Of a stretch of 64,000 nt of DNA, positions 17,786-26,445 are shown one piece after another. The stretch lies in NCBI RefSeq assembly GCF_003385185.1, contig NZ_PQHZ01000005.1, positions 124,001 to 188,000 of the forward strand, given 5' to 3'. Position numbers and translations under genes: made by a program. A model generated the notes under the pieces. The model made no database searches. It was not told where the DNA came from and worked only from the letters and a program-made list of their open reading frames with translations. How positions within the stretch are numbered: position 1 is the stretch's first letter; every line of letters starts with the position of its first letter. Source of the DNA: Amycolatopsis palatopharyngis. GTDB lineage: Bacteria; Actinomycetota; Actinomycetes; Mycobacteriales; Pseudonocardiaceae.

Positions 17786-19426
17786 GTGAGCGACGAGGGT
17801 CGCCTGGTCGCCGGCCGATACCGCGTCATCCAGCGGATCGGCACCGGCGCCATGGGGGCTGTCTGGCAGGCACAGGACGAGGTGCTGCACCGGACGGTCG
17901 CGATCAAGCAGCTCCTGCTGCAACCGGGACTCGACGAGAACGAGGCCGAGGACGCACGGCAGCGCACCATGCGCGAGGGTCGGATCGCCGCTCGGCTGCA
18001 CCACCCGAACGCCATCACGGTGTTCGACGTGGTCACCGACGAGAACGGGCAGCCCTGCCTGATCATGGAGTACCTCGCCTCCACCAGCCTGGCCGCGAGC
18101 CTGCAGGAACGCAGGACGCTGCCGCCACTGGAGGTCGCCCGGATCGGCGCCCAGATCGCCGCGGCGCTGAAGGAGGCCCACGCGGTCGGCATCGTCCACC
18201 GCGACATCAAGCCCGGCAACATCCTGCTCGCCCCCAACGGCATGGTGAAGATCACCGACTTCGGTATCTCCCGCGCCACGGACGACGTCACCGTGACGAA
18301 GACCGGGATGATCGCCGGCACGCCCGCCTACCTCGCGCCCGAAGTGGCGATCGGTGGTGACCCCGGCCCGGAGTCGGACGTGTTCTCCCTCGGCTCCACC
18401 CTGTACGCGGCCTGCGAAGGCCAGCCCCCGTTCGGCCTGAGCGAGAACACCCTCAGCCTGCTGCACGCGGTGGCTGCGGGGCAGATCAACCCGCCACGGC
18501 AGTCGGGCCCGCTGGCCAGCGTGCTGGCCGTGCTGCTGCATCCGGACACCCGGCACCGGCCGACTGCGGAGGAGTGCGAGGACCTGCTGTCGGCGGTCGC
18601 CAGGGGCGAGACACCGATCGGCGGTTCGGCCGCCGACGCCACTCGTGTCGGGCCTGCCGTGGGACTCGGCGCGGCGGCGGTCGGGGCGGGAGCGGCCGGA
18701 GCCGCGCTGGCCGACGGGGACGACGAGCTTCCTGACAATCACTCGGGCACCTTGGGCGACGAGGGCGTCCAGGGTTTCTACGGCACCGAACCCGAGGACG
18801 GCTACGCACCGGGCACCGGCTACCCCGACGAGGACTTCGACAACTCCGCGGCGGGCCTCGACGCCACCAGAGCCGTTCCCGCCGCAGGTGCCGCATACGG
18901 AGCCGGCGGCGTCGATGGGTACGGCGGCGAATACGGCGAGTACGAGGACGACGACTTCCCGCCGCCCGCAGAGGAGCAGGAGCGGCGAGGCAACTGGAAG
19001 GTGCCCGCGGCGATCGGCGGTGTCGTCGCGGCAGGCCTCGTCGCGCTCGGTGTGTGGATCGCGACCGGCCCGCACGCCGGCGAGGGCCCGGAGCCTGCGC
19101 AGCAGCCCCTGCCCGCCGCCACGACGTCGAGCCCGTCCAGCACGATGACCTCGACGACCACCTCGGAGCCGAGTTCGGAGGAGACCGAGTCCGTGCAGGC
19201 CCCGGTCGAGACGGTGCGGCAGACCGAGGCGCCGCGCCAGACGCAGGCACCGCAGCCACCGCCGCCGACCTCGGAGCCGGAACCGGAACCGGAGCCGACT
19301 GACGAGACCACGCCGACAGAGCCTTCGAGTTCGACGAAGCCAAGCCAATCGGAGCCCGCTGAGCCCACAGGTCCGCCCTCCACGTCGAGCGGTGGCGGGG
19401 GCGGATCCAGCGATACAACCACCTGA
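17786..19426 (+). CDS. Membrane Ser/Thr protein kinase (Hanks type)
   Basis: 546 residues from GTG 17786, with AAGGAGG 5 bases upstream. The kinase domain is intact: GTGAMG loop, Lys41 in AIKQ, HRDIKPGN (Asp140, Lys142, Asn145), DFG (Asp158), activation loop with several Thr, and APEV. It is followed by an Ala/Gly/Asp-rich juxtamembrane stretch, one helix (about 411-435, IGGVVAAGLVALGVWIATG) and an extracytoplasmic Ser/Thr/Pro/Glu tail without PASTA repeats. No sensor domain, so partners may supply sensing; the next gene is a pseudokinase of matching layout. Confidence 0.93.
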   Translation: MSDEGRLVAGRYRVIQRIGTGAMGAVWQAQDEVLHRTVAIKQLLLQPGLDENEAEDARQRTMREGRIAARLHHPNAITVFDVVTDENGQPCLIMEYLASTSLAASLQERRTLPPLEVARIGAQIAAALKEAHAVGIVHRDIKPGNILLAPNGMVKITDFGISRATDDVTVTKTGMIAGTPAYLAPEVAIGGDPGPESDVFSLGSTLYAACEGQPPFGLSENTLSLLHAVAAGQINPPRQSGPLASVLAVLLHPDTRHRPTAEECEDLLSAVARGETPIGGSAADATRVGPAVGLGAAAVGAGAAGAALADGDDELPDNHSGTLGDEGVQGFYGTEPEDGYAPGTGYPDEDFDNSAAGLDATRAVPAAGAAYGAGGVDGYGGEYGEYEDDDFPPPAEEQERRGNWKVPAAIGGVVAAGLVALGVWIATGPHAGEGPEPAQQPLPAATTSSPSSTMTSTTTSEPSSEETESVQAPVETVRQTEAPRQTQAPQPPPPTSEPEPEPEPTDETTPTEPSSSTKPSQSEPAEPTGPPSTSSGGGGGSSDTTT

Positions 19427-19507
19427 GCCTGCTGCTCACGGAAATCACAGGCCGTCACTTTTAGAGTGCAGGTGAGTCATTGACCGTGTTAGCAGGTAAG
19501 GGGTTCT

Positions 19508-20545
19508 GTGACGACTGAGGGCACCCACGTCGGCGGGCGCTACCGGCTGGACCAGCCGATAGGTCGAGGTCGCGCCGGAATTGTGTGGTTGGCCAACGAC
19601 ACCCGGCTGCACCGGACAGTGGCCGCCAAGCGGCTCTACGTCGAGCCAGGCCTCGACCCGGCACGCGCTGAGCAGGCTCGGGCCGTCGCGCTGCAGGAGG
19701 GTCGCGACGCGATCCGGGTGGTGCATCCCAACGCGATCAGTGTGCTCGACGCCCTGCGCGACGGGGACGATGTGTGGCTGGTGATGGAGTACGTTCCCTC
19801 GCGCAACATGGCCGATTTCCTGGCCGAACACGGGCAGCTCACTCCGGAGCAGGCGGCTTACCTCGGCATCCAGCTCGGTTCGGCGCTCGCCGCGGCGCAT
19901 GCCGTCGGAGTGCCGCACCGGGTGCTCGAACCCGGAAACGTCCTGCTCGCCGACGACGGCGGTGTGAAGATCACCGACATCGGGATCTCCGGTGGCCCGC
20001 CCGACCCGGCCTACCGGGCACCCGAGGTGACCAGGGGTGAGCCGGCCACGGCGGCGTCCGATGCCTTCTCTCTCGGTGCCACGCTGTTCGCCGCGGTCGA
20101 AGGTGCCCCGCCCTTCGGTAGTGACGGCACCGGTGATCAGGCCGCACCAAGGCGAGCGGGATCGCTCACCGGAGCGCTGCTGAAACTGTTGCGCACCGAT
20201 CCCGGGAAGCGTCCGACGATGGCCGACACCGTCACCGCGCTCGGGGCCATCACCCAGGGCAGGCAGCAGGCCTTCGTACCCCCGACCGCGCCCGCGATGC
20301 CGACCGCACGGGCCATGACCGCCGCCGGACCGGCCCAGCGACCCCAGTTCGCGTCGCCGGGACCACAGCAACCGCAGCCGTGGCCGATTCAACAGCAGCC
20401 ACAGCACCACCAGGTGCGGCCGTCCACGCCGCCGCCCGCCCCGGCCCGAACCGGCCCGAACGTCCGGGCCTTGGCGATCACCGGCGCGGCGGTTCTGGCC
20501 GCGATCCTGTTCGGCGTCCTGGTGGTCGAACTGCTCTTCGTCTAG
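19508..20545 (+). CDS. Membrane pseudokinase (Ser/Thr kinase-like, catalytic Asp lost)
   Basis: 345 residues from GTG 19508. The kinase fold is clear: G-loop GRGRAG, Lys41 in TVAAKRL, helix-C Glu64, then HRVLEPGN at 137-144 where HRDxKPxN is expected, so the catalytic Asp is Val139 and the Lys is Glu141. DFG reads DIG (Asp157 kept), and the activation loop is shortened. ATP binding may survive but phosphotransfer should not. A Pro/Gln-rich linker leads to one C-terminal helix (ALAITGAAVLAAILFGVLVVELLFV) with almost nothing outside. Gene follows the active kinase by 81 bases; a paralogue turned regulator is likely. Confidence 0.88.
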   Translation: MTTEGTHVGGRYRLDQPIGRGRAGIVWLANDTRLHRTVAAKRLYVEPGLDPARAEQARAVALQEGRDAIRVVHPNAISVLDALRDGDDVWLVMEYVPSRNMADFLAEHGQLTPEQAAYLGIQLGSALAAAHAVGVPHRVLEPGNVLLADDGGVKITDIGISGGPPDPAYRAPEVTRGEPATAASDAFSLGATLFAAVEGAPPFGSDGTGDQAAPRRAGSLTGALLKLLRTDPGKRPTMADTVTALGAITQGRQQAFVPPTAPAMPTARAMTAAGPAQRPQFASPGPQQPQPWPIQQQPQHHQVRPSTPPPAPARTGPNVRALAITGAAVLAAILFGVLVVELLFV

Positions 20546-20579
20546 CACCCGAGAACACCGTGTCAGGAACGGACGCTCC

Positions 20580-21467
20580 TCAGCGGGGGCCCAGCATGCC
20601 GATCAGGGCCTTTACGGCGGGACGGTCGCGGGCATGCCCGGCCACCGCGGCCTGGATGGAACGCACTGGCGCGGGCCTGCGCACCGGACGCACCACCACC
20701 CCGGCGTGCGGGGAACCGAGGCCGAGCTCGGGGAGCAGGGTGACCCCAAGACCGGCCGCGACGAAACCCTGCGCGGTCTGGTAGTCCTCCGCCTCGACGG
20801 CGAAATCCGGCGCGAACCCGGCGGCACCGCACGCGTCGAGCAGAATGTCCCTGCACGGGCCCGGTTGCGGCCACTCGGCGCCGATCCAGGGTTCGTCAGC
20901 GAGATCGGCAAGGTCGAGTGCCCGTTTACGCGCCAGCGGATGCCCCTTCGGCAGCACTGCCCGGTAGGGGTCGTCGAGCAAGTGCACGAACTCGACATTC
21001 CGCACTTCGGTGTCGCGCTGCGACAACACGACGATCGCCACATCGACCTCCCCGGAGGCAACCGACGACAGTGGGTCGTCCTCGAACAGCCGGAGGCTGA
21101 AGCGGATTCCGGGAAACTCACGGCGCACGGCCGCGACGGCGGGCGGGACGAGCGCGGCACCTGCGGTGGCGAAGTACCAGATCGTCAACCGGCCGGTCCG
21201 GCCCGCCTTGAGCTCGGTCAGGGCGGTCTCGGCCTTCGCCAGCTGCTCACTGACCAGCTCGACCTGCTCCGCGAGCAGGGTGCCCGCGGCGGTCGGTCGC
21301 ACACCCCGGCCCACGCGTTCGAGCAGCGTCACCCCGGCCTCACGCTCGAGTGTCGCCAGCTGCTGGCTGATCGCGGATGGCGTGTAGCCGAGGTTGCGCG
21401 CGGCGGCCGTGATCGAGCCACTGGTCACCACAGCACGGAGAACCTGCATCCTGCGCACGTCGAGCAT
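20580..21467 (-). CDS. LysR-family transcription regulator
   Basis: 295 residues. The N-terminal winged helix (LRAVVTSGSITAAARNLGYTPSAISQQLATLEREAG) and the periplasmic-binding-like effector domain are complete. Divergent from a DMT-family exporter gene 100 bases away, so it probably controls that gene and itself; the shared region has TTAAG/CTTA elements but no operator can be defined. Effector unknown. Confidence 0.9.
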   Translation of the reverse strand: MLDVRRMQVLRAVVTSGSITAAARNLGYTPSAISQQLATLEREAGVTLLERVGRGVRPTAAGTLLAEQVELVSEQLAKAETALTELKAGRTGRLTIWYFATAGAALVPPAVAAVRREFPGIRFSLRLFEDDPLSSVASGEVDVAIVVLSQRDTEVRNVEFVHLLDDPYRAVLPKGHPLARKRALDLADLADEPWIGAEWPQPGPCRDILLDACGAAGFAPDFAVEAEDYQTAQGFVAAGLGVTLLPELGLGSPHAGVVVRPVRRPAPVRSIQAAVAGHARDRPAVKALIGMLGPR

Positions 21468-21568
21468 CCATCAACCTTACAGCTCGCCTTAAGTTTCACT
21501 CCAGAAGAATTCGCTTGTTCTTACGCCTTGAGCTGATCAGGCTGGGTGGTGAAAACAAGGGAGGCTGG

Positions 21569-22504
21569 ATGAGTGAGGGAAAGACGCTGGCGACCATGGG
21601 CGCGCTCGCGTTGATGTGGGGGTCCAGCTTTCTCTGGATCAAGGTTGGACTGGACTCGTTCTCGCCGGTCCAGCTCGTGCTGATCCGGTTGGTTCTGGGC
21701 ACGACAGTGCTGCTGGGGCTCTGCGCCGCGTACCGTCATCGCCTGCCGGCCAGGCGACGCGTGTGGGGTCACCTCGCGGTGGCCGCGATGTTCCACAACG
21801 CGCTGCCGTTCCTGCTCTTCGCGATCGGCGAGCAGACGGTCGACTCGGGGGTCACCGGAGTCATCAACTCCACCACCCCACTCTGGGCGCTCGCGGTGGC
21901 ACTGGTGTGGCGCATCGAGCGGCGCCTCAACGGTGTTCGCATGCTGGGCCTGCTGCTGGGCATCGCGGGAACCATGCTGATCTTCGCGCCGTGGCAGTCC
22001 GGCGGACTGCTGAGCTGGGGTGCGCTGGCCTGCCTTGCCGCCTCGGCCAGCTACGGATTCGTCTTCGTCTACGAGGGCCGGTTCCTGGTCGAGACGGGAG
22101 CGTCCCCCATCGCGCTCGCGGCGGCGCAGATGATCAGCGCGAGCGGGTTCATGCTGCTCGCGGTGCCGGTCGGCGGACTGAGCCCGATCCACCTCGAGAC
22201 GGGTCCGTTGTTCGCGGTCGTGGTGCTCGGCATCTTCTCTACCGGTATCGCGTTCGCGTTGAACTACCGGCTGATCTCCGCGGCGGGTGCCGTGGCGGCG
22301 TCCACGGTGGGCTATCTGCTCCCGGTGGTCTCGGTGCTCATGGGCACGCTATTCCTGAACGAGGCCCTGAACCTGCGGGTCGTCGCGGGCATGGTGGTCG
22401 TGCTGGCGGGTGTAGGACTCACCCGGGTGCGCCGCCGCGCGGACCAGGTTCCGGCACCGGCCACGACGGCCGAGGTGAATCCCGGCGACGTCGTACGGTC
22501 CTGA
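21569..22504 (+). CDS. EamA/DMT-family transporter
   Basis: 311 residues with ten hydrophobic segments in two EamA repeats (GALALMWGSSFLWIKVGL in the first; GALACLAASASYGFVFVYEGR in the second). Start ATG 21569 follows GGGAGG by 4-5 bases; an upstream in-frame start lacks this. Relatives export amino acids or metabolites; substrate here unknown. Divergent from the LysR gene. Confidence 0.88.
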   Translation: MSEGKTLATMGALALMWGSSFLWIKVGLDSFSPVQLVLIRLVLGTTVLLGLCAAYRHRLPARRRVWGHLAVAAMFHNALPFLLFAIGEQTVDSGVTGVINSTTPLWALAVALVWRIERRLNGVRMLGLLLGIAGTMLIFAPWQSGGLLSWGALACLAASASYGFVFVYEGRFLVETGASPIALAAAQMISASGFMLLAVPVGGLSPIHLETGPLFAVVVLGIFSTGIAFALNYRLISAAGAVAASTVGYLLPVVSVLMGTLFLNEALNLRVVAGMVVVLAGVGLTRVRRRADQVPAPATTAEVNPGDVVRS

Positions 22505-22535
22505 CTCGGGGAAGTAACGTCCGCGCTGATCGCCG

Positions 22536-23210
22536 TCAGACCAGCCTTCGGTCCGATGCCCATCGGGAGAGCTCATAGCGGTTGGACAGCTGGGTCTTGC
22601 GCAGGACGCTCGAGACGTGTGTTTCGACGGTCTTCACCGAGATGAACAGCTCCGACGCGATCTCCTTGTAGGCGTAGCCGCGGGCCAGCAGGCGGAGCAC
22701 GTCACGCTCGCGGGGGGTGAGCAGGTCCAGTTCGGGGTCGCTGATCGGCGCGGAACCGGGACGGTCGGCGAACGCGTCCAGCACGAAGCCGGCCAGTCGC
22801 GGTGAGAACACGGCGTCGCCGTCGGCCACCCGGACCACCGCGCGGACGAGTTCCTTGGACGAGATCGTCTTCGTGACGTACCCACGCGCGCCCGCCCTGA
22901 TCACGGCGATGACATCCTCGGCCGCATCCGAAACCGAGAGCGCGAGGAACACCACGTCCGGCAGTTCGGTGCGGACGCGGCGCAGCACCTCGGCTCCGCC
23001 GCCGTCGGGCATGTGCACGTCCAGCAGGACCACCTGCGGCCGGGTGCGCGCGATCCCGGCGGCAGCCTCGGCCACCGATCCGGCCTCGCCGACCACCCGC
23101 ACCTCGTCGGTGATCGACTCCAGCTCCGTGCGCACCCCGGCGCGGAAGAGCGCGTGGTCGTCCACCAGGAACACCGTGACCGGTGCCCGCCCCTGATCCT
23201 GTTCCGTCAC
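22536..23210 (-). CDS. NarL/LuxR-type response regulator of an envelope-stress system
   Basis: 224 residues from GTG 23210. Receiver domain with acidic pair DDH, phospho-Asp in VVLLDVHMPD, Lys in GYVTKT; C-terminal LuxR HTH (LTPRERDVLRLLARGYAYKEIASELFIS). Overlaps the sensor kinase stop by 4 bases (GTGA), so made in fixed ratio with it. Its likely targets include the divergent PspC-domain gene, since the dyads at 24615-24680 lie between them. Confidence 0.92.
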   Translation of the reverse strand: MTEQDQGRAPVTVFLVDDHALFRAGVRTELESITDEVRVVGEAGSVAEAAAGIARTRPQVVLLDVHMPDGGGAEVLRRVRTELPDVVFLALSVSDAAEDVIAVIRAGARGYVTKTISSKELVRAVVRVADGDAVFSPRLAGFVLDAFADRPGSAPISDPELDLLTPRERDVLRLLARGYAYKEIASELFISVKTVETHVSSVLRKTQLSNRYELSRWASDRRLV

Positions 23211-24589
23211 GATGCTCCCTCGCTCGACGCGGCCGCCTTGCCGACCTTCAACGGCATCTCCAGTTGCACCTCGGTGCCCTCGTCCGGGGCGGTGCGCAAC
23301 CGGCAGGTCCCGCCGTTGCGTTCCATCCTGCCCCGGATCGAGTCCGCGAGGCCGTGCCGGTCCCCCGGAACGGTGTCCGGGTCGAAGCCCCTGCCCCGGT
23401 CCCGCACGAACACGGTGACCGCGACCGGTTCGACTTCCGCGTAGACGCTCACCTCGTCCACACCCGCGTGCTTGGCCGCGTTCACGATAGCCTCTCGGGC
23501 CGCGTACACCAGTGCGGTCAACGCCTCGTCGAGCTCGGCCTCCCCCACTACGACCTGCTGGACCGACACCGCGAACGCGTCCTCCACCTCGCCACACGCG
23601 GCTGCCAGCGCGGCCGAGAACTGGCCGCCGCCCTGCTCACCGGCGCGGTCCTTGGGCTTGCCGTATCCGGAGGGGCCGTACAACCAGCCACGTAGTTCAC
23701 GTTCCTGACCACGGGCGAGGCGCGCGACCTCACGGGGTGATTCGGCCTGCTTCTGGATCAATGCCAGAGTCTGCAGTACCGAGTCGTGCAGGTGCGCCGC
23801 GATCTCCGCGCGTTCCTCGGTCCGGATGCGCGCCCTGCGCTCCTCGCCGAGATCACCGACGAGCCGCAGCCAGAACGGTACGGTCAGCACGGCTACACCG
23901 ACGAGCGTGGCCAGCACGGCGATCAGGGCGAACTGCACCTGGTCGAGGCTTCCGCTGCGCAGCACCACGACCCCGATGCCGGTCATCACCAGCGCCACCC
24001 CGGCGAGCACACGGACCGTGGCCGACCAGCCGCCGCCGCCGACGACCGCGCCGGCCACCCCGGACTTCGCGCCGTCGCGCCAGCGGCGCCGCTGGGACTC
24101 GTCGGCCTCCCGCCAGACCACCGCCGCACCGACGATGACCACGGCGACCGGGATCGCGGCCCAGCCGCTGAAGATTCCGGCGATGGCCCCGCTGGCCACC
24201 GCGAGTCCGACGCCCAGTGCGAGCAGCCCGAACGCCTGCTGCCGTTCCTTGGGCGATTCCTCGGCCCGCTCCTCCTCGCTCGGCCGCTGCGGTGCGAACA
24301 CCCAGAGCAACCCATACGCGAACAGGCCCGCACCGCCGAGCCCGGCCAGCACGGCGAACACGACTCGAACCCAGAACACCTTGACGTCAAGGTGGTCGGC
24401 GAGACCGCTGGCCACACCGGCGAGCACTCGTCCCGACCGGCGCCGGTACATCTTGGGCGGTTCGGTGAGCGCGCTGCTCGCGGCAGGCTGCACGACACCG
24501 TCCGCCGGCACGGGCGGAAGTACCGGGCGGCGACCACCGGACTGGTCGGCCGCCGCCTCTTCTGTCGCCTGTTCCCGCACGTCATCCAT
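23207..24589 (-). CDS. PspC-domain sensor histidine kinase (EsrS/LiaS-like)
   Basis: About 460 residues. Cytoplasmic N-terminus, PspC domain (MYRRRSGRVLAGVASGLADHLDVKVFWVRVVFAV), further helices (about six in all), then HisKA_3 (ERAEIAAHLHDSVLQTLALIQ, with the phospho-His) and HATPase (REAIVNAAKHAGVDEVSV, DRGRGFDPDTVPGDRHGLADSI). Layout equals the corynebacterial EsrS and actinobacterial LiaS-like kinases that detect cell-wall stress. ATG 24589 is assumed; an in-frame ATG 9 codons upstream, next to a dyad, is also possible. Confidence 0.9.
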   Translation of the reverse strand: MDDVREQATEEAAADQSGGRRPVLPPVPADGVVQPAASSALTEPPKMYRRRSGRVLAGVASGLADHLDVKVFWVRVVFAVLAGLGGAGLFAYGLLWVFAPQRPSEEERAEESPKERQQAFGLLALGVGLAVASGAIAGIFSGWAAIPVAVVIVGAAVVWREADESQRRRWRDGAKSGVAGAVVGGGGWSATVRVLAGVALVMTGIGVVVLRSGSLDQVQFALIAVLATLVGVAVLTVPFWLRLVGDLGEERRARIRTEERAEIAAHLHDSVLQTLALIQKQAESPREVARLARGQERELRGWLYGPSGYGKPKDRAGEQGGGQFSAALAAACGEVEDAFAVSVQQVVVGEAELDEALTALVYAAREAIVNAAKHAGVDEVSVYAEVEPVAVTVFVRDRGRGFDPDTVPGDRHGLADSIRGRMERNGGTCRLRTAPDEGTEVQLEMPLKVGKAAASSEGAS

Positions 24590-24614
24590 GCTCGCACGGC
24601 AGCAGAACCGTTTC

Positions 24615-24680
24615 ATCAGGGAAATCCCTGATCCAGTCACCCTGACTCCCGAGCCGGCAAACCTCAGGGGACTTCCCCGA
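24615..24680. promoter_or_regulatory. Two related dyads between divergent stress-module genes
   Basis: ATCAGGG-AAAT-CCCTGAT at 24615-24632 has perfect 7-bp arms. TCAGGGGACTTCCCCGA at 24664-24680 has a GGGGA/TCCCC core. Shared TCAGGG...CCC pattern and location suggest operators for the response regulator; the first overlaps the 5' end of the kinase gene. Inference, with no binding data. Confidence 0.5.
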
Positions 24681-24703
24681 TGTGCGGGCGGGGCGGCTGA
24701 CGC

Positions 24704-26011
24704 ATGCTCGAAGGCATGAGTGGTGCGACAGGGACGCAGAACTCGGGCCGGCCTGCCCAGGGCGGCTTCGAGGAGACCGTCAAGGACTTCTGGGCGAGCA
24801 GGCCACGCAGGCCGCAACACGGGCGCAAGATCGCCGGTGTGGCCGCGGCGGTCGGCAACAGATACGGCATCGATCCGGTGGTGATCCGGGTCGCGCTCGT
24901 GGCGGCGACCATGTTCGGCGGGGTCGGGTTGCTGTTCTACATCCTCGGCTGGCTGTTCTTCGCGGACGAGCGGGACGAGGTGGCGCCGATGGAGTCGCTG
25001 ATCGGCCGTGGCCGCAGCTGCACCTCCAACGCGCTCACGGTCGTGCTGTGCGTCGCACTGTTCCCAGCCGCCAGCTGGGTGTTCTCCGGTGGTGGCTGGT
25101 TCAACGGTGGCGGTTTCATCGGACTCGCCCTGCTGGTCGCGGCGATCTACCTGCTGCACCGCAGCCGGGGACATCTGAACCGTCCCGTCGCGCGGGGAGT
25201 GGGCGACGCTTCGAGCGCATCGTGGGCCGATGGCTCCGCCTCGTTCACCGCGGCGTCGGTGTCGAACCCGGTGGCCGGAACGGATACGACCGCGCCCGCA
25301 TGGGATCCACTGGGTGCCGCGCCACTGGCCTGGGATCTGCCGGATCCCCAGCCTGATCCGTTCACCCCGCCGCCGGCGACTCCTCGACCGCCCGCACCGA
25401 GGGGACCGCGCTCCAAGATCGGACCCATCACGTTCGCGATCGCGCTGGTGGTCGCCGGTGTCGGTTCCGTACTCGTCGTCGAGGGCGAGCCCTGGTTCAC
25501 CCCGCAGCACGTCGTCGGGCTGGTGCTCGGTGTGATCGGGATCGGCATGGTGGCGGGTTCCTTCGCCCGCGGCGGACGTGGCCTCATCGGCCTCGCGATT
25601 CCGCTGTCGGTCATCGGGCTGCTGCTCACCTCGGCACCCGTCGACGACTTCCGAGGTGGCGTCGGCGAGTTGACCGGGGCGCCCCGCACCGTCGCCGAGC
25701 TGCGGCCGGTGTACGAGCGCGGTCTCGGCAACATCGAGCTCGACCTGCGAAACCTGCCGGACAGCGGGGCCGTGAGCACCTCCGTCCGTACCGGTGCGGG
25801 CAACAGTTCGGTGATCGTGCCCGATACCGCGGACGTCACCTTCACCTGCGAGAACAGCATCGGCAATATCGAGTGTCTTGGCCTGGAGCGCTCCGGGCTC
25901 GGCAACGAGCCGGTGTCGTCCACCGACAATGGCACCGACGGGCCAGGCGGCCTGAACATCACGCTGCACGTCCAGACCACGACCGGAAATGTTGAGGTGC
26001 GCCGTGGCTGA
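24704..26011 (+). CDS. PspC plus toastrack membrane protein (EsrI/LiaF-like)
   Basis: About 435 residues. The PspC domain is at the N-terminus (KIAGVAAAVGNRYGIDPVVIRVALVAATMFGGVG), several helices follow, and the last 130 residues form a toastrack-like all-beta region (ELDLRNLPDSGAVSTSVRTGAGNSSVIVPD, ending NITLHVQTTTGNVEV). LiaF-type proteins inhibit the cognate kinase until envelope stress. Divergent from the kinase gene, completing a three-component module. Start could be ATG 24704 or 24716; neither has a strong ribosome binding site. Confidence 0.85.
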   Translation: MLEGMSGATGTQNSGRPAQGGFEETVKDFWASRPRRPQHGRKIAGVAAAVGNRYGIDPVVIRVALVAATMFGGVGLLFYILGWLFFADERDEVAPMESLIGRGRSCTSNALTVVLCVALFPAASWVFSGGGWFNGGGFIGLALLVAAIYLLHRSRGHLNRPVARGVGDASSASWADGSASFTAASVSNPVAGTDTTAPAWDPLGAAPLAWDLPDPQPDPFTPPPATPRPPAPRGPRSKIGPITFAIALVVAGVGSVLVVEGEPWFTPQHVVGLVLGVIGIGMVAGSFARGGRGLIGLAIPLSVIGLLLTSAPVDDFRGGVGELTGAPRTVAELRPVYERGLGNIELDLRNLPDSGAVSTSVRTGAGNSSVIVPDTADVTFTCENSIGNIECLGLERSGLGNEPVSSTDNGTDGPGGLNITLHVQTTTGNVEVRRG

Positions 26012-26264
26012 ATCCAACACGTCGAACCCGTACGACTACGACTACGACGAGCCGGCCGCTCCCGAGCAGGGCAAACGGCGCGGAGTGGACCTGTTCACCT
26101 TGTTGGCCGGTGTCGCCACCCTGCTGATCTCGGCCTACGTCCTCTCCGACGGCGACAGCTGGCTACCGTCGTTCGACCTGCGGTGGATCCTGGCGGGCGG
26201 CGCGGTCCTGGTCGGCGTCCTGATGCTCGGCGCGTCGATGCGCGGCGGCCGCAAGGGCGGCTGA
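26004..26264 (+). CDS. Small two-helix membrane protein
   Basis: 86 residues from GTG 26004, which has TTGAGG 6 bases upstream and overlaps the end of the toastrack gene by 8 bases. Polar Tyr/Asp-rich start (NPYDYDYDEP), then helices VDLFTLLAGVATLLISAYVL and WILAGGAVLVGVLMLGASM, and a basic tail. Coupling suggests it belongs to the stress module. Function unknown. Confidence 0.75.
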   Translation: MAESNTSNPYDYDYDEPAAPEQGKRRGVDLFTLLAGVATLLISAYVLSDGDSWLPSFDLRWILAGGAVLVGVLMLGASMRGGRKGG

Positions 26265-26348
26265 CCACCAGCACCACTCGACGACTCGGCCCCGGGGAGC
26301 ACCACCCCGGGGCCGAGTCATGTCCGCCAGCCTCCGCCGCCTCGTGGT

Positions 26349-26435
26349 AGTTCCCCAATGTGGCATTGGGGACGTTGGAGTACCCCAATGCCACATTGGG
26401 GACGTTGAAGTTCCCGAATGCCACATTGGGGAACT
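26349..26435. repeat. 30-bp tandem palindromic repeat, three units
   Basis: Hairpin cores at 26353-26371, 26383-26401 and 26413-26431 each have CCCCAATG/CATTGGGG arms (third with one change) around 3 bases; the linker is acgttgRagtW. The period is exactly 30 bases. It lies between convergent genes. A REP-like or termination role is possible. Confidence 0.85.
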
Positions 26436-26445
26436 AAAAAGCCGC

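Noticed and set aside
23207..26020. 937-codon minus frame including the sensor kinase
   Set aside because: The upstream half is antisense to the toastrack gene; the kinase begins near 24589.
26349..26435. CRISPR array
   Set aside because: Linkers are nearly identical, not unique spacers; only three short units and no cas genes.
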